Notes: generated by a model from the sequence alone, not told the origin. A stretch of 64,000 bases of DNA from Liolophura sinensis (GCF_032854445.1 NC_088306.1:30229764-30293763); one strand, 5' to 3'; positions 1 to 12,865 are shown, numbered from the stretch's first letter. Program-made: numbers and translations.

Positions 1-2781
1 TTCTCATAGCGAGAATGACTGAATTTATAGAGTCCTAGACCCAACACATATATACACATACATGAGTCAGAGGGTGGAAATTTGTCAATCGCATTTAGAT
101 TCGCCTCCCACTATTGACTTGGTATATTATATCAATATTTCCTAAATTTATGTTACGCTCCTTTAAATTGAAAAGGTTTCCGTGGACGAGGTGGTTATCA
201 TGCCAGAGAAGCGCAAAGTACCCAGGAGCATCTCACCAATGCAGTCGCCGTGAGTTCAATTCCATTTCATCCTGGCTTAGTCCACGATTGTAAGTGAGAA
301 GATCCGTTAAAACCTGCGGATGGTCGTGGATTTCCCCGCTGTTTCCCCAGTTTCTTCCCACCATAATGCTGATCAGCCTCACATAAGTGAAATATTCTTG
401 TGTAAGGGTAACAGGGAAAATTAAAGATGGACATAACCCTGCGAGTGCTAAAATGTATACCGTAACCTATACACACTGATGATAACACTATGCTTAGACG
501 CTTTGGCACAAATGAGTGGCATAACTCTCAAATCGCATGACCACAATCCCATATGTGTACAGTTTATGTGTATATAGACCTAGTATCCACCACGATTAGC
601 ACTTCTTGAGTAAAGTTCTGCACTGGGAAAAATAGCCAGCCAAATGCTTCACTTTTGTGAAAATGACAATATTTATGGAGTAAAATTTGTTTTACATTTT
701 GCTAAAAAAAATAAATAAATGGATCTAACAAATTTTGGTTTGTGTATAGCTCGAATGTTTATCTTTGCTTACAAATCTGTCATTGCTTCATGAAGATGTT
801 ACCGTTCATTTGTGGTAGTAATTGCTTACCATTATTTTCAGCAGTGGCCGGTTCCGTGGTGTCTGTCTGGGGATCTACAAAAACGGTAACATTCACATTT
901 TATATATGGTCGAGATTTTACAGTAATTTTAAAGATCAGAACTGGAGGAAACTAGATATTATAATTAAATACGCACAGCATAGTGAGTAAAAACAGAGTA
1001 TCGATGACAGTGTGACATCTGGCAAACGACCACATGTAAGCGGTGAAATACACCGCCTACCACCGTGGTTTGAACATAGTTATGAACAAAAAAATGTTAA
1101 TTCCGAATGATTAGACGTCGTTGCTGCGCTGGTAATACTCTCGTAAATACTTATATAAAAGTCACGCACAATATTAAAGACAATAAAAGTCACACGAAAT
1201 ATAAGACACGAAAGGTCTCACACAATATGAGGGAGTTAATGCTTAGGGTTTAAGGTGGTACTGAACATTTTTTCGGTCATACAACGATGAAGGAGTGCAT
1301 GTACGTGTAACCTGCCTCCCTGGTGCATTAGAAACTTCATTTATCTATTGCTGAGACGACTTGCCGAAGGCAAAAAAGTTGCCCCACCCAAGCCATTGAA
1401 CTGATACTGATACGCTTCAACCTATCCGCTTTATGTTGAACGCCTGTTCTAAGGCTGCACTATCCGATTAATGCTGAACGCCTATTTTAAGGTTGCACTA
1501 TTCTTCTTTACGTTGAACGCCTGTTTTAAGGTTGCACTATCCCCTTAATGCTGAACATCTATTTTAAGGTTGCACTATCCCCTTCATACTCAACGCCTGT
1601 TTTAAGGTTGCACTATCCCCTCAATGCTGAACGCCTGTTTTAAGGTGGGATTATCCCCTAATGCTCAACCTCTTTTGTTAGGTTGTACTCTCCCCTTTAT
1701 GCTGAACTCCTACTTTAAGGTTGCACTATCCGCTCAATGCTGAACCTCTTTTAATTCTAATAAAGATGGCTGTCATGAAGATGGCTGTCACAAAACTCAG
1801 CACAGTTGTGCCAGTTGCCGAAGATGTAGATACAGAGTTCAAGAAAGGTCAAGTCAACTTCGCCTCAAACACTTGTTTGCTGCGCAAATTGTTAACAAAA
1901 ATGTTCTGAAGACAACTATATTTACACCTGAATCGTAACATTACTGCAGCAGAGTCATCTCCCTATCTGAGTTTTCTACACTATGACGTAGCTAGCATAC
2001 TATAGTCTGTTTCTTTCAACCATTTGCCTACATTCAGGTGGCTGTAAAAGTAGTCATATTAGTGGTAAAAATTGCCCTTTGTCAGTGACACATAATAACC
2101 CAAGCTCTACAGGTTGACATCTCCATATTTGTAAAGAGAAAATGCAGCTAGAATACTTTTGAAAATTCATAATGTTAAATTTCAGAAGTTCGACAAAAAG
2201 AACTCACTGCCTCGAATGACGTCATAATTCTTCAAAAGTTGCATGATGGACAGAAACAGTGGGCGTGGCTCAATGGGCGTGGCCCATTGGGCGTGGAGAG
2301 AAACAATAGGCGTGGAGAGAAATTTTTGTTTTACAATGGCTGCGCCAACAAGCGCTAAGAACAAATTCCACCCAGTAACACACTCACACTACTGTCTTTG
2401 TGAATAGACTATATGTCTTCAAATTCCTAATATCCATCTGTAAATCCGTATCCCCATGAGATCATATACTACAAAAGATAAAATAAACCTCATTTTTTAA
2501 GGCCATCTTATATTAAAACGTGTAAACAATTTGAAATTTGGCCTTGTGTTAAGTCAATAGAAGTTTAGGTAACTGGTGTTGCCCTCCGTCAAAACACGTT
2601 GAATTCCGTTCAATAGCCAGCATGCCACTGTTTTTGGAATAATTACCCGAGGCAATGGGACCTTGCCATCGAAACTGAACATTTTTTGACATTAGCGTTA
2701 TGAATTAGAAAAGGTGTTCTAATTTCATTTTCCTTGCCAGAATATAGGCTTGTGTTGTTTAGCGTCACTGACTAAAGACAA
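1..2781 (+). repeat. Tandem ~2.79 kb unit, copy 1
   Basis: First full copy of a long tandem repeat. The same landmarks recur at 2782, 5564 and 8375, each opening with the hairpin ttctcgtagcgagaa (here one base different) followed by 'gagtcctagaccc'. Contents in order: tRNA-headed SINE (about 174-425, box-B-like 'gagttcaattcc' at 252-263), a unique stretch with an 82-codon ORF (742-990), a SINE-like block starting 'gtttaaggtggtactgaac' (~1223-1420), a 38-bp minisatellite (~1424-1754, consensus around 'ctgaacgcctgttttaagg'), and the left part of a foldback element (from 2006). The window opens exactly on the hairpin, so the array probably continues upstream. I see no convincing protein gene in it. 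Confidence 0.9.
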
Positions 2782-2815
2782 TTCTCGTAGCGAGAATTAC
2801 TGATTTTATAGAGAG
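2006..2815. mobile_element. Foldback / long-TIR non-autonomous DNA element (array copy 1)
   Basis: The left arm (2006-~2250, from 'tctgtttctttcaacc' through 'cataatgttaaatttcag' to 'tgacgtcataattcttc') reappears inverted and diverged in the right arm (~2630-2815, 'gaataattacccgaggc', 'cgttatgaattagaaaagg', 'gtcactgactaaagaca'). A diverged stand-alone copy at 15908-16628 gives the outer ends independently. No transposase is visible inside, so this is a non-autonomous, MITE-like element that became part of the tandem unit. The spacer carries a perfect TGACGTCA (2217-2224) and repeated GGGCGTGG motifs (2258-2330). Confidence 0.7.
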
Positions 2816-5563
2816 TCCTAGACCCAACACATATATACACATACATGAGTCAGAGGGTGGAAATTTGTCAATCGCATTTAGATTCGCCTCCCACTATTGA
2901 CTTGGTATATTATATCAATATTTCCTAAATTTATGTTACACTCCTTTAAAATGAAAAGGTTTCCGTGGACGAGGTGGTTATCATGCCAGAGAAGCGCAAA
3001 GTACCCAGGAGCATCTCACCAATGCAGCCGCCGTGAGTTCAATTCCATTTCATTCTGGCTTAGTCCACGATTGTAACTGAGAAGATCCGTTAAAACCTGC
3101 GGATGGTCGTGGATTTCCCCGGGGTTCCGCCCAGTTTCTTCCCACCATAATGCTGATCAGCCTCACATAAGTGAAATATTCTTGTGTAAGGGTAACAGGG
3201 AATATTAAAGATGGACATAACCCTGTAAGTGCTAAAATGTATACCGTAACCTATACACACTGTTGATAATACCATGCTTAGAAGCTTTGGCACAAATGAG
3301 TGGCATAACTCTAAAATCACATGACCACAATTCCATATGTGTACAGTTTATGTGTATATAGACCTAGTATCTACCACGATTAGCCTTTCTTGAGTAAAGT
3401 TCTACGCTCGGAAAAACAGCCAGCCAAATGCTTCACTTTTGTAAAAATGACAATATTTATGGAGTAAAATTTCTTTTACATTATGTTAAAAAAATAAATA
3501 AATGGATCTTCCAACATTGGTTTGTGTATAGCTCGAATGTTTATCTTTGCTTACGAATCTGTCATTGCTTCACGAAGATGTTACCGTTCATTTGTGGTAG
3601 TACTTGCTTACCTTTATTTTCAGCAGTGGCCGCTATCGTGGTGTCTGTCTGGGGATCTACAAAAACGGTAACAATCACATTTTATATATGGTCGAGATTT
3701 TACGGTAATTTTAAAGATCAGAACTGGAGGAAACTAGATATTATAATTAAATACGCACAGCATAGTGAGTAAAAACAAAGTATCGATGACAGTGTGACAT
3801 CTGGCAAACGACCACATGTAAGCGGTGAAATACACCCCCTACCACCATGGTTTGAACATAATTATGAACAAAAAAATGTTAATTCCGAATGATTAGACGT
3901 CGTTGCTGCGCTGGTAATACTCTCGTAAATTCTTATATAAAAGTCACGCACAATATTAAAGACAATAAAAGTCACACGAAATATAAAAGACACGAAAGGT
4001 CTCACACAATATGAGGGAGTTAATGCTTAGGGTTTAAGGTGGTACTGAACATTTTTTCGGTCATACGACGATGAAGGAGTGCATGTACGTGTAACCTGCC
4101 TCCTTGTTGCAGGAGAAACTTCATTTATCTATTGCTGAGACGACTTGCCGAAGGCAAAAAAGTTGCCCCATCCAAGCCATTGAACTGATACTGATACGCT
4201 TCGACTTATCCGCTTTATGTTGAACGCCTATTCTAAGGCTGCACTATCCGATTAATGCTGAACGCCTATTTTAAGGTTGCACTATTCTTTTTACGTTGAA
4301 CGCCTGTTTTAAGGTTGCACTATCCCCTTAATGCTGAACATCTATTTTAAGGTTGCACTATCCCCTTCATACTCAACGCCTGTTTTAAGGTTGCACTATC
4401 CCCTCAATGCTGAACGCCTGTTTTAAGGTGGGATTATCCCCTAATGCTCAACCTCTTTTGTTAGGTTGTACTCTCCCCTTTATGCTGAACTCCTATTTTA
4501 AGGTTGCACTATCCGCTCAATGCTGAACCTCTTTTAATTCTAATAAAGATGGCTGTCACGAAGATGGCTGTCACAAAACTCAGCACAGTTGTGCCAGTTG
4601 CCGAACATGTAGACACAGAGTTCAAGAAATGTCAAGTCAACTTCGCCCCAAACACTTGTTTGCTGCGCAAATTGTTAGCAAAAATGTTCTGAAGACAACT
4701 ATATTTACACCTGAATCGTAACATTACTGCAGCAGAGTCATCTCCCTATCTGAGTTTTCTACACTATGACGTAGCAAGCATACTATAGTCTGTTTCTTTC
4801 AACCATTTGCCTACATTCAGGTGGCTGTAAAAGTAGTCATATTAGCTATAAAAATTGCCTTTTGTCAGTGACACATAATAACCCAAGCTTTACAGGTTGA
4901 CATGTCCATATTTGAAAAGAGAAAATGCAGCTAGAATACTTTTGAAAATTCATAATGTTAAATTTCAGAAGTTCGACAAAAGAACTCACTGCCTCGAATG
5001 ACGTCATAATTCTTCAAAAGTTGCATGATGGACAGAAACAATGGGCGTGGCTCAATGGGCGTGACCCATTGGGCGTGGAAAGAAACAATAGGCGTGGACA
5101 GAAGTTTTTGTTTTACAATGGCTGCGCCAACAAGCGCTAAGAACAAATTCCACCCAGTAACACACTCACACTACTGTCTTTGTGAATAGACTATATGTCT
5201 TCAAATTCCTAATATCCATCTGTAAATCCGTATCCCCATGACATCATATACTACAAAAGATAAAATAAACCTCATTTTTTAAGGCCATCTTATATTAAAA
5301 CGTGTAAACAATTTGAAATTTGGCCTTGTGTTAAGTCAATAGAAGTTTAGGTAACTGGTGTTGCCCTCCGTCAAAACACGTTGAATTCCGTTCAATAGCC
5401 AGCATGCCACTGCTTTTGGAATAATTACCCGAGGCAATGGGGCCTTGCCATCGAAACTGAACATTTTTTGACATTAGCGTTATGAATTAGAAAAGGTGTT
5501 CTAATTTCATTTTCCTTGCCAGAATATAGGCTTGTGTTGTTTAGCGTCACTGACTAAAGACAA
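2782..5563 (+). repeat. Tandem ~2.79 kb unit, copy 2
   Basis: Second copy, 2782 bp, almost identical in order and sequence to copy 1. SINE about 2959-3210, ORF of 114 codons at 3428-3772, 38-bp minisatellite about 4204-4536, foldback element from 4799. Differences from copy 1 are scattered substitutions and 1-3 base indels, so the copies are old enough to diverge slightly but recent on the scale of the rest of the window. Confidence 0.9.
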
Positions 5564-5597
5564 TTCTCGTAGCGAGAATTACTGATTTTATAGAGAG
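4799..5597. mobile_element. Foldback / long-TIR element (array copy 2)
   Basis: Same structure as the copy at 2006-2815 inside the second tandem unit: inverted arms of about 200 bp, a GGGCGTGG-rich spacer (about 5039-5103) and no coding capacity. Its right arm crosses into the start of unit 3, so the unit boundary I chose (the hairpin) lies inside this element. Confidence 0.7.
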
Positions 5598-8374
5598 TCC
5601 TAGACCCAACACATATATACACATACATGAGTCAGAGGGTGGAAATTTGTCAATCGCATTTAGATTCGCCTCCCACTATTGACTTGGTATATTATATCAA
5701 TATTTCCTAAATTTATGTTACACTCCCTTAAATTGAAAAGGTTTCCGTGGACGAGGTGGTTATCATGCCAGAGAAGCGCAAAGTACCCAGGAGCATCTCA
5801 CCAATGCAGTCGCCGTGAGTTCAATTCCATTTCATCCTGGCTTAGTCCACGATTATAAGTGAGAAGATCCGTTAAAACCTGCGGATGGTCGTGGATTTCC
5901 CCGCGGCTCCGCCCAGTTTCTTCCCACCATAATGCTGATCAGCCTCACATAAGTGAAATATTCTTGTGTAAGGGTAACAGGGAATATTAAAGATGGACAT
6001 AACCCTGCAAGTGCTAAAATGTATACCGTAACCTATACACACTGTTGATAATACCATGCTTAGAAGCTTTGGCACAAATGAGTGGCATAGCTGTAAAATC
6101 ACATGACCACAATCCCACATGTGTACAGTTTATGTGTATATAGACCTAGTATCTACCACGATTAGCCTTTCTTGAGTAAAGTTCTACACTCGGAAAAATA
6201 GCCAGCCAAATGCTTCATCTTTGTAAAAATGACAATATTTATGGAGTAAAATTTCTTTTACATTATGTTAAAAAAATAAATAAATGGATCTTCCAACATT
6301 GGTTTGTGTATAGCTCGAATGTTTATCTTTGCTTACGAATCTGTCATTGCTTCACGAAGATGTTACCGTTCATTTGTGGTAGTACTTGCTTACCAGTATT
6401 TTCAGCAGTGGCCGGTATCGTGGTGTCTGTCTTGGGATCTACAAAAACTGTAACATTCACATTTAATATATGGTCGAGATTTTACAGTAATTTTGAAGAT
6501 CAGAACTGGAGGAAACTAGATATTATAATTAAATACGCACAGGCATAGTGAGTAAAAACAGAGTATCGATGACAGTGTGACATCTGGCAAACGACCACAT
6601 GTAAGCGATGAAATACACCCCCTACCACCATGGTTTGAACATAATTATGAACAAAAAAATGTTAATTCCGAATGATTAGACGTCGTTGCTGCGCTGGTAA
6701 TACTCTCGTAAATTGTTATATAAAAGTCACGCACAATATTAAAGACAATAAAAGTCACACGAAATATAAAAGACACGAAAGGTCTCACACAATATGAGGG
6801 AGTTAATGCTTAGGGTTTAAGGTGGTACTGAACATTTTTTCGGTCATACGACGATGAAGGAGTGCATGTACGTGTAACCTGCCTCCTTGTTGCAGGAGAA
6901 ACTTCATTTATCTATTGCTGAGACGACTTGCCGAAGGCAAAAAAGTTGCCCCATCCAAGCCATTGAACTGATACTGATACGCTTCAACCTATCCGCTTTA
7001 TGTTGAACGCCTATTCTAAGGCTGCACTATCCGATTAATGCTGAACGCCTATTTTAAGGTTGCACTATTCTTTTTACGTTGAACGCCTGTTTTAAGGTTG
7101 CACTATCCCCTTAATGCTGAACATCTATTTTAAGGTTGCACTATCCCCTTCATACTCAACGCCTGTTTTAAGGTTGCACTATCCCCTCAATGCTGAACGC
7201 CTGTTTTAAGGTGGGATTATCCCCTAATGCTCAACCTCTTTTGTTAGGTTGTACTCTCCCCTTTATGCTGAACTCCTATTTTAAGGTTGCACTATCCGCT
7301 CAATGCTGAACCTCTTTTAATTCTAATAAAGATGGCTGTCACGAAGATGGCTGTCACAAAACTCAGCACAGTTGTGCCAGTTGCCGAACATGTAGATACA
7401 GAGTTCAAGAAATATCAAGTCAACTTCGCCCCAAACACTTGTTTGCTGCGCAAATTGTTAGCAAAAATGTTCTGAAGACAACTATATTTACACCTGAGTC
7501 GTAACATTACTGCAGCAGAGTCATCTCCCTATCTGAGTTTTCTACACCATGACGTAGCTAGCATACTATAGTCTGTTTCTTTCAACCATTTGCCTACATT
7601 CAGGTGGCTGTAAAATTAATCTTATTAGTGGTAAAAATTGCCCTTTGTCAGTGACACATAACAACCCAAGCTCTACAGGTTGACATGTCCATATTTGTAA
7701 AGAAAAAATGCAGCTAGAATACTTTTGATAATTCATAATGTTAAATTTCAGAAGTTCGACAAAAAGAACTCACTGCCTCGAATGACGTCATAATTCTTCA
7801 AAAGTTGTATGATGACCAATGGGCGTGGACAGAAACAGTGGGCGTGGCCCAATGGGCGTGGCCCAATGGGCGTGGCCCAATGGGCGTGGAAAGAAACAAT
7901 AGGCGTGGACAGATATTTTTGCTTTACAATGGCTGTGCCAGCAAGCGCTAAGAACAATCTCCACCCAGTAACACACTCACACTACAGCCTTTGTGAATAG
8001 ACTACATGGCTTCAAATTCCTAATATCCATCTCTAATTCCATATCCCCATGAGATCATATACTACAAAAGATAAAATAAACCTCATTTTTTAAGGTCATC
8101 TTATATTAAAACGTGTAAACAATTTGAAATTTGGCCTTGTGTTAAGTCAATAGTAGTTCAGGTAACTGGTGTTGCCCTCCGTCAAAACACGCTGAATTCC
8201 GTTCAATATCCAGCATGCCACTGCTTTTGGAATAATTACCCGAGGCAATGGGACCTTGCCATCGAAGCCGAACATTTTTTGACATTAGCGTTATGAATTA
8301 GAAAAGGTGTTCTAATTTCATTTTCCTTGCCAGAATATAGTCTTGTGTTGTTACGTATAACTGACTAAAGACAA
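5564..8374 (+). repeat. Tandem ~2.79 kb unit, copy 3
   Basis: Third copy, 2811 bp. SINE about 5740-5990, ORF of 112 codons at 6210-6548, 38-bp minisatellite about 6985-7317, foldback element from 7572. The extra length compared with copies 1 and 2 is mostly extra rounds of the 'ccaatgggcgtggcc' motif at 7817-7910. Confidence 0.9.
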
Positions 8375-8408
8375 TTCTCGTAGCGAGAATTACTGAATTT
8401 ATAGAGTC
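7572..8408. mobile_element. Foldback / long-TIR element (array copy 3)
   Basis: Third array copy. The spacer is enlarged by additional CCAAT + GGGCGTGG rounds (7817-7910). The right arm reads into the start of truncated unit 4. Confidence 0.7.
7817..7910 (+). repeat. CCAATGGGCGTGG micro-array
   Basis: Back-to-back copies of 'ccaatgggcgtggc' and variants. GGGCGTGG is the sequence bound by Sp1/KLF-type fingers and CCAAT is the NF-Y core, so the repeat looks like a multimerised promoter module. Whether it acts as one is inference. Shorter versions lie at 2258-2330 and 5039-5103. Confidence 0.6.
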
Positions 8409-10010
8409 CTAGACCCAACACATATATACACATACATGAGTTAGAGGGTGGAAATTTGTCAATCGCATTTAGATTCGCCTCCCACTATTGACTTGGTATA
8501 TTATATCAATATTTCCTAAATTTATGTTACGCTCCTTTAAAATGAAAAGGTTTCCGTGGACGAGGTGGTTATCATGCCAGAGAAGCGCAAAGTACCCAGG
8601 AGCATCTCACCAATGCAGTCGCCGTGAGTTCAATTCCATTCCATCCTGGCTTAGTCCACGATTGTAAGTGAGAAGATCCGTTAAAACCTGCGGATGGTCG
8701 TGGATTTCCCCGCGGTTCCGCCCAGTTTCTTCCCACCATAATGCTGATCAGCCTCACATAAGTGAAATATTCTTGTGTAATGGTAACAGGGAAAATTAAA
8801 GATGGACATAACCCTGCAAGTGCTAAAATGTATACCGTAACCTATACACACTGTTGATAATACCATGCTTAGACGCTTTGGCACAAATGAGTGGCATAAC
8901 TCTCAAATCGCATGACCACAATCCCATATGTGTACAGTTTATGTGTATATAGACCTAGTATCTACCACGATTAGTACTTCTTGAGTAAAGTTCTGCACTG
9001 GGAAAAATAGCCAGCCAAATGCTTCACTTTTGTGAAAATGACAACATTTACGGAGCAAAATTTCTCTTACATTATGCTAAAAAAAATAAATAAATGGATC
9101 TAACAAGTTTTGGTTTGTGTATAGCTCGAATGTTTATCTTTGCTTACGAATCTGTCATTGCTTCACGAAGATGTTACCGTTCATTTGTGGTAGTAATTGC
9201 TTACCAGTGTTTTCAGCAGTGGCTGGTACCGTGGCGTCTGTTGTGGTACCTACAAAGACGGTAACATTCACATTTAATGTATGGTCGAGATTTTACAATA
9301 ATTTTGGAGATCAGGACTGGGGGAAACTAGACATTGTCAATAAACATGCACACCATAGAATCAATAATTCCGAATGATTAGACGTCGTTGATGCTCTGTT
9401 AATACTTTCGTACATTCCTATATAAAAGTCACATACAATATAAAAGACACTAAAGGTCACACAAAATATAAAAGACTCTGTAGGTGACTCACAGTATGAG
9501 TGAGTGAGTGCTCAGGGTTTAACGTCGTACTTAACATTTTTTTTAATCATGGGACAATAAAAGGAACTGCATGTACCTGTAACCTGCCTCCTTGTTGCTA
9601 GAGGAATTTCTCTTATCTAGTCTGATACTGATACGCGTTTCAATACCCGCTTTATACTGGACGCCTTTTCTAAGGTAGCGTAATCCAATTCATGTTCAAC
9701 GCTTATTTCAAGGTTGCACTATTCCTTTTACTTTGATCGCCTGTTTTAAGGTTGTACTATCTCCCTAATGCTGAACGCCTGTTTTAAGGTTGCACTGTCC
9801 CCTTTATGGTGAACGCCAGTTTTAAGGTTGCACTGTCCCCTTTATGGTGAACGCCTGTTTTAAGGTTGCACCATCTCCCTAATGCTGAACGCCTGTTTTA
9901 AGGTTGCACTGTCCCCTTTATGGTGAACGCCTGTTTTAAGGTTGCATTATCCCTTTCATGCTGAACGCCTCTTTTAAGGTTGCATACTCCCCTTAATGCA
10001 GAGCCTCAGT
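8375..10010 (+). repeat. Tandem ~2.79 kb unit, copy 4 (truncated, diverged)
   Basis: Fourth copy, cut off at the 38-bp minisatellite (about 9645-10010). SINE about 8549-8797, ORF of 86 codons at 9117-9377. It is more diverged than copies 1-3. It lacks a stretch around 9365 that the others have after 'gagtaaaaacagag', and its minisatellite is re-expanded with several near-identical 'tatggtgaacgcc' rounds. It has no foldback element, so this is the downstream edge of the array. Confidence 0.85.
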
Positions 10011-10184
10011 CCCATACATTTTTTTCTTTCTTAGAAAAATATAGTTTAACAAGTAAGGCTTCTATTTTATTCTATTTACTGGATTATTAGCGCAATAAAT
10101 TGATTAGTGGAATTGTGCCGTTAGAATTTAAACAGGAGAAAGTTAAATTCCTCTTGTTTAAGTCTTAGGTTTGGATTATTTCAC

Positions 10185-10830
10185 ATTTACGACCGATTTT
10201 TTCACTATTACGATGGAAATGGGGTATTTCTGAGGGGATGCCGGAACCTAACGCCAAATTAACTACTAACACCACTTCCTCATTTATGTGTTTATTTCAT
10301 TCTATGTAGGTACATCTGAATACATATTGTGGATTTTTTCACTATTACGATGGAAATGGGGTATTTCTGAGGGGATGCCGGAACCTAACGCCAAATTAAC
10401 TACTAACACCACTTCCTCATTTATGTGTTTATTTCATTCTATGTAGGTACATCTGAATTCATATTGTGGATTTTTTCACTATTACGATGGAAATGGGGTA
10501 TTTCTGAGGGGATGCCGGAACCTAACGCCAAATTAACAACTGACACCACGTCCTCATTTATGTGTTTATTTCATTCTATGTAGGTACATCTGAATTCATA
10601 TTGTGGATTTTTTCACTATTACGATGGAAATGGGGTATTTCTGAGGGGATGCCGGAACCTAACGCCAAATTAACTACTAACACCACTTCCTCATTTATTT
10701 GTTTATTTCATTTTATGCAGGTACATCTGAACTCATATTGTGGATTTTTTCACTATTACGATGGAAATGGGGTATTTCTGAGGGGATGCCGGAGCCTAAC
10801 GCCAAATTAACTACTAACACCACTTCCACT
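10185..10830 (+). repeat. 137-bp tandem repeat, about 5 copies
   Basis: The string 'cactattacgatggaaatgg' recurs near 10203, 10339, 10476, 10613 and 10750, giving a 136-137 bp period. Copies are nearly identical, with single substitutions. The apparent ORFs here (10562-10989) are products of the repeat and differ only by phase. A low-complexity AT-rich tail follows to about 10940. Confidence 0.9.
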
Positions 10831-10989
10831 TCCTCTTTTATTCATTTGTTTGTTTATTTCATTCTATACATGTACATATATTTTATTTATATATTTTATA
10901 TATGTATTTTTTTTATTTTGTTTTACACTTTTATTCCAGTCAAACGGGTAAGATACTTACTACTGGCACCGAGCAGAGAGCAGACTTGA

Positions 10990-11369
10990 CCAAGAACGAT
11001 AGTCATAAACACCACGGAACGCATCTGTTAAAATGAAACCAAACTTTGACTTTGTCCTAGTACAGGCATGATAACTATGGAGACTTTAAATCAATAACTC
11101 TGAACCAAACTATACAACACTCTGAGAACGCTTATAAAGTTTTGGTGACTTAATAGATACCTTTCAATAAAACAGATATGAAAAAAGACCACAGAGATGA
11201 AAACATGCTGAACGTTGTATTACAATGATTTTGCAGCCAGTGGGGGGTAAGTTGAAGTTATACTGGTTTTACCACGAAAGTAGCGAAAGTAGCGAAAGTA
11301 CCAAAACAACGTAATGCCACTGCTGATTGAAGTCTTATGTAGGGTATTACATTACGTCTTAGAAGGGTT
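10990..11369. other. No gene seen
   Basis: AT-rich sequence with a short direct repeat 'gtagcgaaagtagcgaaagt' near 11280. I see no coding exon, RNA gene or recognisable element. Confidence 0.5.
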
Positions 11370-11499
11370 GTGATGCGATCGGATGAATTTGTGTGTCGAA
11401 ATAGTATACGTATACCAGTCTTTCAAGAAAGGCCTTCTTGTGTTAAAAAAGGTATTAAAGGAGTAAACTCATTGAATGAGATTAAGCATCGAATTATTC

Positions 11500-12330
11500 G
11501 TTTCACAGCCCGAGAGCGTTATGCTGTGACGAGAACAATTCATGTCACGACCCCAGGGCGTTATTTTGTGACCGAAACAATTCTTGTCGCAGCCATTGGG
11601 TGTTGTGTTAGGGACAGAATGAGTCGTGTCACAATCTGCGGGCGTTGTGTTCTGACTGGAATCAGTTGTGACACGAATTGCGTTGTGACCAGAATAAATC
11701 GTGTCACGGCCTACAGGTGTTGTGTTGTGACAAGAATAAGTCGTGCCACGTCATGCAGATGTTGCGTTGTGGCCAGAATAACTCGTCTCACAGCCTGTGG
11801 GCATTGTGTTGTGGCCAGAATATTTCGTTACACAGCCTAAGGGTGTTATGTTGTGAACAGAATAAGTCGTTTCACAACCTATAGGGACTGCATTGTTACC
11901 AGAATGAGTTGTGTCACGGTTTATGGATGTTGTGCTGTGACCAGGATAAGTCGTGTCAGAGCCTGTGGGTGTAGCGTTTTGACCAGAATAAGTTACGTCG
12001 TGACCTGTGAGTTTGGCGTTTTGACCAGAATAAGTTACGTCGTGACCTGTGAGTTTTGCGTTGTGACCAGAATAACTCGTTTATACGGGTGTTGCGTTGT
12101 GACAAGAATAACTGGCGTCACAGCCCGTGGGTGTTGCGTTGTGGACAGAATAACTCATATCGCGGCCTACAAGTGTTGCGTTGTGACAAGAATAAGTGGT
12201 GTCACAGGCCGTGGGTGTTGCATTGTGACAAGAATAAGTGGTATCCCAGCCCGTTGGTGTTGCGTTGTGGACAGTGTAACTCATGTCACGGCCTATGGGT
12301 GTTGTTTTGTGACCAGAATAACTGATAGAA
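11500..12330 (+). repeat. 42-bp minisatellite with an open reading frame
   Basis: About 20 degenerate copies of a 42-bp unit with core 'gtgttgcgttgtgaccagaa'. Because 42 is a multiple of three, one plus frame reads a 14-residue Cys-containing repeat (core CCVVTRIS) from 11370 to 12368, broken only by a TAA at 11838-11840. The minus strand is also open for 110 codons (12081-12413), which argues that openness comes from unit composition. I do not call a gene. Confidence 0.75.
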
Positions 12331-12410
12331 TAAAATCCATAAAAAACACCGACACCTCTATTAACTAACATCTTGTCAAAACCGACAACATTTCGGTCAG
12401 TTTTCTGTTC

Positions 12411-12865
12411 CATTTGACCTAAAGATTGATGATTTCAAGGCTTCGTCAGGATGGTTGGAAAGCTGGAAACACCGTTTCTCCGTGAAGGCCTGTAAAGTGA
12501 GTGGAGACAGCGCAGAAGTAAATGAAACAGACACAGACGACTACCGCCAGCGCATCCCTGGACTTGGTGCCCATTTCTCACCAACCGACATCTTTAACTG
12601 TGACGAGACTGGGTTGTTCTACCGTGCCCTGTCTGATAAAACCCTTGCCCGGACGGGTGACCTTGCGAAAGGGACAAAAGTCTGCAAGCAACGATTAACC
12701 ATTATGTTCGCCTGCAGTGTAACAAGGGAAAACTTAAGCCACTCGTGATTGGAAAATTTCTAAAGTCACGGTGTTTTAAGAACTCTGGCTTATCAAATAA
12801 GATTAGCTTATCACGCCAATAAGAAGGCGTGGATGACTGGGGCCCATTCAAGGAATGATTCAAGC
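12411..12865 (+). pseudogene. pogo/Tigger-type transposase relic
   Basis: Translation from about 12411 gives a pogo-superfamily DDE transposase segment: a GWLESWKHRF block, then NCDETGLFYRALSDKT, which contains the first catalytic Asp. The frame shifts near 12718; 'KLKPLVIGKF' and 'RCFKNSG' continue in the next frame. After a further break, 'NKKAWMTG' is readable near 12820. Only the middle of the DDE domain survives: no intact HTH/CENPB region and no second Asp. A terminal repeat candidate lies downstream at 13084-13131. Inactive. Confidence 0.85.

Noticed and set aside
174-425. A real tRNA gene
   Set aside because: The A- and B-box-like segments belong to a SINE head repeated in several copies with a conserved SINE tail. 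No complete cloverleaf can be drawn.
742-9377. 82-114 codon ORFs recurring in each 2.79 kb unit as a gene family
   Set aside because: The whole unit, including non-coding parts, is equally conserved between copies. The ORF differs in length per copy and has no domain, so there is no sign of selection on a protein.
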